Shown piece after piece: positions 44,470-58,170 of a stretch of 64,000 bases of DNA. Location: assembly GCA_036250195.1 (NCBI GenBank), contig JAVHZZ010000012.1:91587115-91651114 (forward strand), in the 5' to 3' direction. This DNA comes from Mixophyes australis (Eukaryota; Chordata; Amphibia; Anura; Limnodynastidae). A program made the position numbers and the translations under genes. The notes under the pieces were generated by a model that was not told the DNA's origin, did not search any database, and was given only the letters and a program-made list of their open reading frames with translations. Position 1 is the first letter of the stretch. Every line of letters starts with the position of its first letter.

Positions 44470-45500
44470 GAATCATGAATCTTGAATCGAATCATGAATA
44501 ATGAATTGAATCATGAATTGAATCATAAAACATTATTCGGATAATGAATCATGAATCATGAAATTAATCATGAATCATGAATTGAATCATGAATCATGAA
44601 ACATGAATTGAATCATAAATCATGAATTGAATCATAAAACATGAATCGAATCATGAATCATGAATCATGAATTAAATCATGAATCATGAATCATGAATTG
44701 AATCATGAATCATGAATCATGAATCATGAATTGAATCATGAACCATGAATCGAATCATGAATCATGAATCATAAATTGAATCATGAATCATGAATTAAAT
44801 CATGAATCATGAATTGAATCATGAATCAAATCATGAATCATGAATCATGAATTGAATCATGAATCAAATCATGAATCATGAATTGAATCATGAATCATGA
44901 ATTGAATCATGAATCATGAATTGAATCATGAATCGAATCATGAATCATGAATCGAATCATGAATTTAATCATGAATCTTGAATCATGATGTGAATCATGA
45001 ATCAGGAATTGAATCATGAATCATAAATCATGAATTAAATCATGAATCATAAATCATGAATTGAATCATGAATCAAATCATGAATCATTAATCGAATCAT
45101 GAATCATAAATTGAATCATGAATCATGAATTGAATGATGAACTGAATCATGAATCGAAACATAAATTATGAATCATGAATTAAATCATGAATCATGAATC
45201 ATGAATTGAATCATGAATCATGAATTGAATCATGAATTGAATCATGAATCATTAATCGAATCATGAATTGAATCATAAATTGAATCATAAATTGAATCAT
45301 AAATTGAATCATGAATTGAATCAAGAATCATGAATTGAATCATGAATTGAATCATGAATAATGATTCGAATCATGAATCGAATCATGAATCATGAATCGA
45401 ATCATGAATCATGAATTGAATCATGAATCATGAATCGAATCATGAATCATGAGTTGAATCATGAATCATGAGTCAAATCATGAATCATGAGTTGAATCAT
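44470..45500. repeat. Partial copy of the 3.4-kb block family
   Basis: CATTATTCGG at 44,531 opens a series of words found again at 47,759, 51,224 and 53,736: GAAATTAATC, GAAACATG, GATGTGAATC with ATCAGGAATTG, GAACTGAATC, GAAACATAAATTATG and AATAATGATTCG. After about 45.5 kb this copy switches into material related to the 40-44 kb block instead of continuing as the later copies do. Confidence 0.75.
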
Positions 45501-45539
45501 GAATCATGAATTGAATCATGAATCATGAATTGAATCATA

Positions 45540-47500
45540 AATCATGAATTGAATCATGAATCATGAATTGAATCATAAATTGAATCATGAATCATATTAT
45601 GAATCATGAATCGAATCATAAATCATGAATTGAATCATGAATCACAAATCATGAATTGAATCATGAATCATGAATCATGAATTGAATCATGAATCATGAG
45701 TTGAATCATGAATCATAAATCATAAATTGAATCATGAATCTTGAATCATGAATTGATTCATGAATCATGAATCATGAATCAAATCATGAATCATGAATTG
45801 AATCATGAATCATAAATAGAATCATGAATCACAAATCATGAATTGAATCATAAACTGAATCATGAATCAAGCATCGAATCATGAATCATGAATTGAATCA
45901 TGAATCATGAATTGAATCATGAATTGAATCATGAATTGAATCATGAATCATATTATGAATCAAGAATCGAATCATGAATTGAATCATGAATCACAAATCA
46001 TGAATTGAATCATGAATCATGAATCATGAATTGAATGATGAATCATGAGTCGAATCATAAATCATGAGTCGAATCATTAATCATGAATCGAATCATGAAT
46101 CATAAATTGAATCATGAATTGAATCATGAATCATGAATTATGAATGAATCATGAATCATGAATTGAATCATAAATCATGAATTGAATCATGAATCATGAA
46201 TTTAAGCATGAAATATGAGTCGAATCATGATCATGAATTGAATCATGAATCATGAATCATTAATTGAATCATGAATCATGAATCGAATCATGAATCATGA
46301 ATCGAATCATGAATCATGAATCATGAATCATGAATCATGAATCACAAATCATGAATTGAATCATGAATTGAATCATGAATCAAGCATCGAATTATGAATC
46401 GAATCATGAATCATGAATTGAATCATGAATTGAATCATGAATTGAATCACGAATCATGATTCGAATCATGAATCATGAATTGAATCATGAATCACAAATC
46501 ATGAATTGAATCATGAATCATGAATCATGAATTGAATCATGAATCATGAGTCGAATCATGAATCATGAATCGAATCATGAATCATGAATCATAAATTGAA
46601 TCATGAATTGAATCATGAATTATGAATGAATCATGAATCATAAATTATATCATGAATCATGAATTGAATCATGAATTGAATCATGAATTATGAATTATGA
46701 AATGAATCATGAATCATAAATTGAATCATGAATCACAAATCATGAATAAAAAATCATGAATTGAATCATGAATTGAATCATAAATTGAATCATGAATCAA
46801 GCATCGAATCATGAATCATGAATTGAATCATGAATCATGAATTGAATCATGAATTGAATCATGAATCATGATTCGAATAATGAATCATATTATGAATCAT
46901 GAATCGAATCATGAATCATGAATTGAATCATGAATCATAAATCATGAATTGAATCATGAATCATAATTCGAATAATGAATCATATTATGAATCATGAATC
47001 GAATCATGAATCATGAATTGAATCATGAATCATGAATTGAATCATGAATCACAAATCGGAAATTGAATCATGAATCATGAATCATAAATTGAATTATGAA
47101 TCATGAGTCGAATCATGAATCATGAATTGAATCATGAATCATGAATTGAATCATGAATCATGAATTGAAGCATGAAATATGAGTCAAATCATGAATCATG
47201 AATTGAATCATAAATCTTTAATCACGAATCGAATCATGAATAATGAATTGAATCATGAATCATGAATTGAATCATGAATCATGAATTGAATCATGAATCG
47301 AATCATGAATCATGAATCATGAATCATTAATTGAATCATGAATCATGAATTGAATCATGAATCATGAATCATGAATCATGAAATGAATCATGAATCATAA
47401 ATTGAATCATGAATCATAAATTGAATCATGAATCATGAATCATGAATCATGAACCATGAATTATGAATCATGAATCATGAATTAAATCATGAATCATGAA
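45540..47500. repeat. Third, rearranged partial copy of the 40-44 kb block
   Basis: CATATTATGAATC near 45.6 kb, AAGCATCG near 45.87, 46.38 and 46.80 kb, TAAAAAATCA at 46,747 and an ATCGGAAATTG word near 47.06 kb repeat the order seen at 42.4-44.0 kb, at an offset of about 3.02-3.13 kb. A short internal duplication around CATATTATGAATC (about 46.88 and 46.98 kb) is new in this copy. The following GAAGCATGAAATATG and CTTTAATC words match 44.04-44.10 kb. Confidence 0.75.
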
Positions 47501-47549
47501 TTGAATCATGAATCATGAATTGAATTATGAATCATGAGTCGAATCATGA

Positions 47550-50500
47550 ATCATGAATAATGAATTGAATCATGAATTGAATCATGAATCGAATCATGAA
47601 TCGAATCATGAATCGAATCATGAATCATAAATCGAATCATGAATCATGAATCATGAATTGAATCCTAAATCATGAAATGAATCATGATTTGAGTCATGAA
47701 TCATGAATCATAAATCAGATCATGAATCATGAAATGAATCATGAATTGAATCATAAAACATTATTCGGATAATGAATCATGAATCATGAAATTAATCATG
47801 AATCATGAATTGAATCATGAATCATGAAACATGAATTGAATCATGAATCATGAATTGAATCATAAATTATGAATCGAATCATGAATCATGAATCATGAAT
47901 TAAATCATGAATCATGAATCATGAATTGAATCATGAATCATGAATCATGAATTGAATCATGAATCATGAATCATGAATTGAATCATGAATCATGAATCAT
48001 AAATTGAATCATGAATCGAAACATGAATTATGAATCATGAATTAAATCATGAATCATGAATTGAATCATGAATCATGAATCGAATCATGAATCATGAATC
48101 ATGAATCGAATCATGAATCATAAATCATGAATTTAATCATGAATCTTGAATCATGATGTGAATCATGAATCAGGAATTGAATCATGAATCAAATCATGAA
48201 TCATTAATCGAATCATGAATCATGAATTGAATCATGAATTGAATCATGAATCATAAATCATGAATTAAATCATGAATCATAAATCATGAATTGAATCATG
48301 AATCAAATCATAAATCATTAATCGAATCATGAATCATAAATTGAATCATGAATCATAAATTGAATCATGAATCATGAATCATGAATTGAATCATGAACTG
48401 AATCATGAATCGAAACATAAATTATGAATCATGAATTAAATCATGAATCATGAATCATGAATTGAATCATGAATCATGAATCATGAATCATGAATCATGA
48501 ATCGAATCATGAATCATGAATCGAATCATGAATCATGAATCATGAATTGAATCATGAATTGAATCATGAATCATTAATCGAATCATGAATTGAATCATAA
48601 ATTGAATCATGAATCATGAATTGAATCATGAATTGAATCAAGAATCATGAATTGAATCATGAATTGAATCATGAATAATGATTCGAATCATGAATCGAAT
48701 CATGAATCATGAATCGAATCATGAATCATGAATTGAATCATGAATCATGAATCGAATCATGAATCATGAATCGAATCATGAATCAAAAATTGAATCATGA
48801 ATTGAATCATGAATTATGAATGAATCATGAATTGAATCATGAATCATGAATTGAATCATGAATTGAATCATGAATCATGAATTGAAGCATGAAATATGAG
48901 TCGAATCATGAATCATGAATTGAATCATGAATCTTGAATCACGAATCGAATCATGAATAATGAATTGAATCATGAATCATGAATCATGAATTGAATCATG
49001 AATCATGAATCATGAATTGAATCATGAATCATGAATTGAATCATGAATCATGAATTGAATCATGAATTGAATCATGAATCATGAATCGAATCATGAATCA
49101 TGAATCGAATCATGAATCATGAATCATGAATCATTAATTGAATCATGAATCATGAATTGAATCATGAATTGAATCATGAATCATGAATTATGAAATGAAT
49201 CATGAATCATAAATTGAATCATGAATCATGAATCAAATCATGAATCATGAATTTACTAATGAATCATGAGTCGAATCATGAATCATGAATCATGAATCAT
49301 GAATTAAATCATGAATCATGAATTGAATCATGAATCATGAATCATGAATTGAATCATGAATCATTAATCAAATCATGAATCATGAATTGAATCATGAATC
49401 ATGAATTGAATCATGACTCATGAATCATGAATTGAATCATGATTCATTAATCATGAATTGAATCATGATTCATTAATCATGAATTGAATCATGAATTGAA
49501 TCATGAATTCTGATTTGAATCATGAATTGAATCATGAAACATGAATCGAATCATGAATCATAAATCATGAATTGAATCATGAATCTTGAATAATGAATTG
49601 AATTATGAATCATAAACCGAATCATGAATCGAATCATGATTCATGAATCGAATCATGATTCATGAATCGAATCATGAATCATAAATCGAATCATGAATCA
49701 TGAATTGAATCATGAATGGAATCATGAATCATGAATCGAATCATGAATCATGAATCGAATCATGAATCATGAATTGAATCATGAATCATGAATCATAAAT
49801 CGGATCATGAATCATGAATCGAATCATAAATTGAATCATAAATTGAATCATGAATCATGAATCATGAAATGAATCATGAATTGAATCATGAATCATGAAT
49901 TGAATCATGAATCATGAATTAAATCATGAATCATGAATCATGAATTGAATCATGAATCATGAAATGAATCATGAATTGAATCATGAATCATGAATCATGA
50001 ATTGAATCATGAATCATGAATCGAATCATGAATCATATCATGAATCATGAATCATGAATTTTATCATGAATTATGTATTGAATCATGAATCGAATCATAA
50101 ATCATTAATCGAATCATGAATCATGAATTGAATCATGAATCATGAATCGAATCACGAATCATGAATTTAATCATGAATTATGTATTGAATCATGAATTGA
50201 ATCATGAATCGAATCATGAATCGAATCATGAATCATGAATCGAATCATGAATCATTAATTGAATCATGAATCATGAATTGAATCATGAATTGAATCATGA
50301 ATTGAATCATGAATCATGAATTATGAAATGAATCATGAATCATAAATTGAATCATGAATCATGAATCGAATCATGAATCATTAATCAAATCATGAATTGA
50401 ATCATGAATCATGAATTCAATCATGAATCATGAATTCAATCATGAATTGAATCATGAATTCTGAATCATAAATCATGAATTGAATCATGATACATGAATC

Positions 50501-51060
50501 GAATCATGAATCATGAATCATAAATCATGAATTGAATCATGAATCTTGAATCATGAATTGAATCATGAATCTTGAATCATGAATCGAATCATAAATAATG
50601 AATTAAATCATGAACCGAATTATGAATCATGAACCGAATTATGAATCATGAATCGAATCATGATTCATGAATTGAATCATGAATCATGAATCGAATCATG
50701 AATCATGAATTGAATCATGAATGGAATCATGAATCATGAATGGAATCATGAATCATGAATGGAATCATGAATCATAAAACGGATCATGAATCATGAATCG
50801 AATCATAAATTGAATCATAAATTGAATCATGAATCATGAAATGAATCATGAATCATGAATTGAATCATGAATCATGAATTAAATCATGAATCATGAATTG
50901 AATCATGAATCATGAATTCAATCATGAATCATGAATTGAATCATGAATCATGAATCATGAATCATGAACCATGAATTATGAATCATGAATCATGAATTGA
51001 ATCATGAATCATGAATTGAATTATGAATCATGAGTCGAATCATGAATCATGAATAATGAA
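47550..51060. repeat. 3.4-kb higher-order block, full copy A
   Basis: The block contains CCTAAATC and CATTATTCGG (47,759), GATGTGAATC with ATCAGGAATTG (near 48,155), GAACTGAATC, AATAATGATTCG, TTTACTAATG (49,251), a doubled GATTCATTAATC, TTCTGATTTG (49,508), two palindromic GATTCATG words (49,638 and 49,657), ATTTTATC, GAACCGAATTATG (50,611) and three ATGGAATC words near 50.72-50.76 kb. The CATTATTCGG landmark recurs 3,465 bp later. Confidence 0.83.
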
Positions 51061-53560
51061 TTGAATCATGAATTGAATCATGAATCGAATCATGAATCGA
51101 ATCATGAATCATGAATCATGAATTGAATCCTAAATCATGAAATGAATCATGATTTGAGTCATGAATCATGAATCATAAATCGGATCATGAATCATGAAAT
51201 GAATCATGAATTGAATCATAAAACATTATTCGGATAATGAATCATGAATCATGAAATTAATCATGAATCATGAATTGAATCATGAATCATGAAACATGAA
51301 TTGAATCATGAATCATGAATTGAATCATAAATTATGAATCGAATCATGAATCATGAATCATGAATTAAATCATGAATCATGAATCATGAATTGAATCATG
51401 AATCATGAATCATGAATCATGAATTGAATCATGAATCATGAATCATAAATTGAATCATGAATCGAAACATGAATTATGAATCATGAATTAAATCATGAAT
51501 CATGAATTGAATCATGAATCATGAATCATGAATCGAATCATGAATCATGAATCATGAATCGAATCATGAATCATGAATCATGAATCGAATCATGAATCAT
51601 AAATCATGAATTTAATCATGAATCTTGAATCATGATGTGAATCATGAATCAGGAATTGAATCATGAATCAAATCATGAATCATTAATCGAATCATGAATC
51701 ATGAATTGAATCATGAATTGAATCATGAATCATAAATCATGAATTAAATCATGAATCATGAATCATGAATTGAATCATGAATCATTAATCAAATCATGAA
51801 TCATGAATTGAATCATGAATCATGAATTGAATCATGACTCATGAATCATGAATTGAATCATGATTCATTAATCATGAATTGAATCATGATTCATTAATCA
51901 TGAATTGAATCATGAATTGAATCATGAATTCTGATTTGAATCATGAATTGAATCATGAAACATGAATCGAATCATGAATCATAAATCATGAATTGAATCA
52001 TGAATCTTGAATAATGAATTGAATAATGAATTAAATCATGAATTGAATTATGAATCATAAACCGAATCATGAATCGAATCATGATTCATGAATCGAATCA
52101 TGATTCATGAATCGAATCATGAATCATAAATCGAATCATGAATCATGAATTGAATCATGAATGGAATCATGAATCATGAATCGAATCATGAATCATGAAT
52201 CGAATCATGAATCATGAATTGAATCATGAATCATAAATCGGATCATGAATCATGAATCGAATCATAAATTGAATCATAAATTGAATCATGAATCATGAAT
52301 CATGAAATGAATCATGAATTGAATCATGAATCATGAATTGAATCATGAATCATGAATTGAATCATGAATCATGAATCATGAATTGAATCATGAATCGAAT
52401 CATGAATCATATCATGAATCATGAATCATGAATTTTATCATGAATTATGTATTGAATCATGAATCGAATCATAAATCATTAATCGAATCATGAATCATGA
52501 ATTGAATCATGAATCATGAATCGAATCACGAATCATGAATTTAATCATGAATTATGTATTGAATCATGAATTGAATCATGAATCGAATCATGAATCGAAT
52601 CATGAATCATGAATCGAATCATGAATCATTAATTGAATCATGAATCATGAATTGAATCATGAATTGAATCATGAATCATGAATTATGAAATGAATCATGA
52701 ATCGAAAAATGGAATCATAAATCATGAATCATGAATTGAATCATAAATCATGAATCATGAATCATGAATCATGAATTAAATCATGAATCATGAATTGAAT
52801 CATGAATCATGAATCGAATCATGAATCATTAATCAAATCATGAATTGAATCATGAATCATGAATCATGAATTCAATCATGAATTGAATCATGAATTCTGA
52901 ATCATAAATCATGAATTGAATCATGATACATGAATCGAATCATGAATCATGAATCATAAATCATGAATTGAATCATGAATCTTGAATCATGAATTGAATC
53001 ATGAATCTTGAATCATGAATTGAATCATGAATCTTGAATCATGAATCGAATCATAAATAATGAATTAAATCATGAACCGAATTATGAATCATGAACCGAA
53101 TTATGAATCATGAATCGAATCATGAATCATGAATTGAATCATGAATCATGAATCGAATCATGAATCATGAATTGAATCATGAATGGAATCATGAATCATG
53201 AATGGAATCATGAATCATGAATGGAATCATGAATCATAAAACGGATCATGAATCATGAATCGAATCATAAATTGAATCATAAATTGAATCATGAATCATG
53301 AATCATGAAATGAATCATGAATTGAATCATGAATCATGAATTGAATCATGAATCATGAATTGAATCATGAATCATGAATTCAATCATGAATCATGAATTG
53401 AATCATGAATCATGAATCATGAATCATGAACCATGAATTATGAATCATGAATCATGAATTAAATCATGAATCATGAATTGAATCATGAATCATGAATTGA
53501 ATTATGAATCATGAGTCGAATCATGAATCATGAATAATGAATTGAATCATGAATTGAATC
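51060..53560. repeat. 3.4-kb higher-order block, copy B with about 0.95 kb missing
   Basis: This copy follows the order of copy A from CATTATTCGG (51,224) through GATGTGAATC with ATCAGGAATTG, then near 51.74 kb jumps directly to the GATTCATTAATC and TTCTGATTTG (51,929) part. The words from GAACTGAATC to TTTACTAATG, about 0.95 kb in copy A, are absent. GAACCGAATTATG is at 53,073. The distance to the next CATTATTCGG is 2,512 bp against 3,465 bp for copy A, which agrees with an internal deletion by recombination between similar words. Confidence 0.83.
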
Positions 53561-56500
53561 ATGAATCGAATCATGAATCGAATCATGAATCGAATCATGA
53601 ATCATAAATCGAATCATGAATCATGAATCATGAATTGAATCCTAAATCATGAAATGAATCATGATTTGAGTCATGAATCATGAATCATAAATCGGATCAT
53701 GAATCATGAAATGAATCATGAATTGAATCATAAAACATTATTCGGATAATGAATCATGAATCATGAAATTAATCATGAATCATGAATTGAATCATGAATC
53801 ATGAAACATGAATTGAATCATGAATCATGAATTGAATCATAAATTATGAATCGAATCATGAATCATGAATCATGAATTAAATCATGAATCATGAATCATG
53901 AATTGAATCATGAATCATGAATCATGAATCATGAATTGAATCATGAATCATGAATCATAAATTGAATCATGAATCGAAACATGAATTATGAATCATGAAT
54001 TAAATCATGAATCATGAATTGAATCATGAATCATGAATCATGAATCGAATCATGAATCATGAATCATGAATCGAATCATGAATCATAAATCATGAATTTA
54101 ATCATGAATCTTGAATCATGATGTGAATCATGAATCAGGAATTGAATCATGAATCAAATCATGAATCATTAATCGAATCATGAATCATGAATTGAATCAT
54201 GAATTGAATCATGAATCATAAATCATGAATTAAATCATGAATCATAAATCATGAATTGAATCATGAATCAAATCATAAATCATTAATCGAATCATGAATC
54301 ATAAATTGAATCATGAATCATAAATTGAATCATGAATCATGAATCATGAATTGAATCATGAACTGAATCATGAATCGAAACATAAATTATGAATCATGAA
54401 TTAAATCATGAATCATGAATCATGAATTGAATCATGAATCATGAATCATGAATCATGAATCGAATCATGAATCATGAATCGAATCATGAATCATGAATCA
54501 TGAATTGAATCATGAATTGAATCATGAATCATTAATCGAATCATGAATTGAATCATAAATTGAATCATGAATCATGAATTGAATCATGAATTGAATCAAG
54601 AATCATGAATTGAATCATGAATTGAATCATGAATAATGATTCGAATCATGAATCGAATCATGAATCATGAATCGAATCATGAATCATGAATTGAATCATG
54701 AATCATGAATCGAATCATGAATTGAATCATGAATCATGAATTGAAGCATGAAATATGAGTCGAATCATGAATCATGAATTGAATCATGAATCTTGAATCA
54801 CGAATCGAATCATGAATAATGAATTGAATCATGAATCATGAATCATGAATTGAATCATGAATCATGAATCATGAATTGAATCATGAATCATGAATCATGA
54901 ATTGAATCATGAATCATGAATTGAATCATGAATCATGAATTGAATCATGAATTGAATCATGAATCATGAATCGAATCATGAATCATGAATCATTAATTGA
55001 ATCATGAATCATGAATTGAATCATGAATTGAATCATGAATCATGAATTATGAAATGAATCATGAATCATAAATTGAATCATGAATCATGAATCAAATCAT
55101 GAATCATGAATTTACTAATGAATCATGAGTCGAATCATGAATCATGAATCATGAATCATGAATTAAATCATGAATCATGAATTGAATCATGAATCATGAA
55201 TTGAATCATGAATCATTAATCAAATCATGAATCATGAATTGAATCATGAATCATGAATTGAATCATGACTCATGAATCATGAATTGAATCATGATTCATT
55301 AATCATGAATTGAATCATGATTCATTAATCATGAATTGAATCATGAATTGAATCATGAATTCTGATTTGAATCATGAATTGAATCATGAAACATGAATCG
55401 AATCATGAATCATAAATCATGAATTGAATCATGAATCTTGAATAATGAATTGAATAATGAATTAAATCATGAATTGAATTATGAATCATAAACCGAATCA
55501 TGAATCGAATCATGATTCATGAATCGAATCATGATTCATGAATCGAATCATGAATCATAAATCGAATCATGAATCATGAATTGAATCATGAATGGAATCA
55601 TGAATCATGAATCGAATCATGAATCATGAATCGAATCATGAATCATGAATTGAATCATGAATCATAAATCGGATCATGAATCATGAATCGAATCATAAAT
55701 TGAATCATAAATTGAATCATGAATCATGAATCATGAAATGAATCATGAATTGAATCATGAATCATGAATTGAATCATGAATCATGAATTGAATCATGAAT
55801 CATGAATTGAATCATGAATCATGAATCATGAATTGAATCATGAATCATGAAATGAATCATGAATTGAATCATGAATCATGAATCATGAATCATGAATTGA
55901 ATCATGAATCATGAATCGAATCATGAATCATATCATGAATCATGAATCATGAATTTTATCATGAATTATGTATTGAATCATGAATCGAATCATGAATCGA
56001 ATCATGAATCGAATCATGAATCATGAATCGAATCATGAATCATTAATTGAATCATGAATCATGAATTGAATCATGAATTGAATCATGAATCATGAATTAT
56101 GAAATGAATCATGAATCGAAAAATGGAATCATAAATCATGAATCATGAATTGAATCATAAATCATGAATCATGAATCATGAATCATGAATTAAATCATGA
56201 ATCATGAATTGAATCATGAATCATGAATCGAATCATGAATCATTAATCAAATCATGAATTGAATCATGAATCATGAATCATGAATTCAATCATGAATTGA
56301 ATCATGAATTCTGAATCATAAATCATGAATTGAATCATGATACATGAATCGAATCATGAATCATGAATCATAAATCATGAATCGAATCATAAATAATGAA
56401 TTAAATCATGAACCGAATTATGAATCATGAACCGAATTATGAATCATGAATCGAATCATGATTCATGAATTGAATCATGAATCATGAATCGAATCATGAA

Positions 56501-57310
56501 TCATGAATTGAATCATGAATGGAATCATGAATCATGAATGGAATCATGAATCATGAATGGAATCATGAATCATGAATCGAATCATAAATTGAATCATAAA
56601 TTGAATCATGAATCATGAATCATGAAATGAATCATGAATCATGAATTGAATCATGAATCATGAATTGAATCATGAATCATGAATTGAATCATGAATCATG
56701 AATTCAATCATGAATCATGAATTGAATCATGAATCATGAATTCAATCATGAATCATGAATTGAATCATGAATCATGAATTGAATCATGAATCATGAATTG
56801 AATCATGAATCATGAATCATGAATTGAATCATGAATCATTAAATGAATCATGAATTGAATCATGAATTGAATCATGAATCATGAATCATAAATCATGAAT
56901 TGAATCATGAATCATGAATCAAATCATGAATTATAAATCATGAATTGAATCATGAATCTTGAATCATGAATTGAATCATGAATCTTGAATCATGAATCGA
57001 ATCATGAATAATAAATTGAATCATGAATTGAATTATGAATCATGAATCGAATCATGATTCATTAATCGAATCATGAATCATGAATTGAATCATGAATCAT
57101 GAATCCTTAATTGAATCATGAATCATGAATTGAATCATGAATAATGAATTGAATCATGGATTGAATTATGAATCATGAATCGAATCATGATTCATTAATC
57201 GAATCATGAATCATGAATTGAATCATGAATCCTTAATTGAATCATGAATCATGAATTGAATCATGAATCATGAATCATGAATTATGAAATGAATCATGAA
57301 TTAAATCATG
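53560..57310. repeat. 3.4-kb higher-order block, copy C
   Basis: CATTATTCGG is at 53,736, TTTACTAATG at 55,110, TTCTGATTTG at 55,360 and GAACCGAATTATG at 56,409. This copy has the part missing from copy B, so it matches copy A at an offset of 5.85-5.98 kb. It ends in a short tandem of an ATCCTTAATTG word (near 57.10 and 57.22 kb) immediately before the array changes orientation. Confidence 0.82.
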
Positions 57311-57315
57311 AATCA

Positions 57316-57343
57316 TGAATCATGAATCATGATTCATGATTCA
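57316..57343. repeat. 28-bp perfect palindrome at the left orientation switch
   Basis: The left arm TGAATCATGAATCA is followed directly by its exact reverse complement TGATTCATGATTCA, with the axis between 57,329 and 57,330. The next pair outwards (57,315 and 57,344) does not match. Left of the axis the array reads ATCATGA; right of it, it reads TCATGAT, the same unit on the other strand. The axis therefore marks the exact flip point. Confidence 0.95.
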
Positions 57344-58148
57344 AATCATGATTCATGATTCGATTCATGATTCATGATTCGATTCATGATTCATGATTGA
57401 ATTCATGTTTTAAGATTCATGATTTAATTCATGATTCATTTCATGATTCATGATTCAATTTATGATTCGTGATTCATGATTCGATTCATGTTTTATGATT
57501 CAATTCATGATCCGATTTATGATTCATGATTCATGACTCAAATTATGATTCATTTCATGATTTAGGATTCAATTCATGATTCATGATTCGATTCATGATT
57601 CGATTCATGATTTGATTCATGATTCATGATTCAATTCATGATTCAATTCATTATTCATGATTCGATTCATGATTCAAAATTCATGATTCAATTAATGTTT
57701 CATGATTCAATTCATGATTCAATTCAGAATTCATGATTCGATTCATGATTCAATTCATGATTTGTGATTCATGATTCAATTCATGATTCATGATTCGACT
57801 CATGAATCATGATTCAATGCATGATTCATGAGTCGACTCATGATTCATGATTCAATTCATGATTCATGATTCAATTCATGATTCATGATTCAATTCATGA
57901 TTCATGATTTAATTCATGATTCATGATTCATTTCATAATTCATGATTCATGATTCAATTCATGATTCATGATTCAATTCATGGTTCATGATTCATGATTC
58001 ATGATTCAATTTATGATTCATGATTCATTTCATAAATTATGATTCATGATTCAATTCATGATTCAATTCATGATTCAATTCATGATTCATTTAATGATTC
58101 ATGATTCATGATTTGATTCATGATTCGATTCATGATTCATGATTCAAT
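57330..58148 (-). repeat. Inverted array segment (left arm of an inverted repeat)
   Basis: For about 820 bp the plus strand reads TCATGAT with TCAAT and TCGAT, the reverse complement of the rest of the window. It is the only sustained stretch in this orientation. Reading it on the minus strand, from 58,148 downward, gives rare words in the order GAACCATG, GCATTGAATC, CACAAATC, GAATTCTGAATTG, CCTAAATC, ATCGGATC and CACGAATC. The same words occur in that order on the plus strand from 58,157 upward. The segment is thus a diverged reverse copy of its right-hand neighbour, not simply an unrelated flipped piece. Confidence 0.93.
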
Positions 58149-58170
58149 TCATTATTATTGAATCATGAAT
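58135..58170. repeat. Stem-loop at the right orientation switch: 14-bp arms, 8-nt spacer
   Basis: ATTCATGATTCAAT (58,135-58,148) and ATTGAATCATGAAT (58,157-58,170) are exact reverse complements separated by TCATTATT. Pairing fails at the next base outward (58,134 and 58,171). This is the centre of the 1.75-kb inverted repeat. The bases just to the right (about 58,171-58,190, with AGAATAAATGAATGATG) fit the 7/5 grammar less well than almost any other short stretch in the window. Confidence 0.95.

Noticed and set aside
57330..58148. Assembly inversion error
   Set aside because: Not excluded, but the arms have diverged by several indels, including about 140 bp of net length difference, and the junctions are unique. 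A simple mis-join of one sequence with its own reverse complement would give identical arms.
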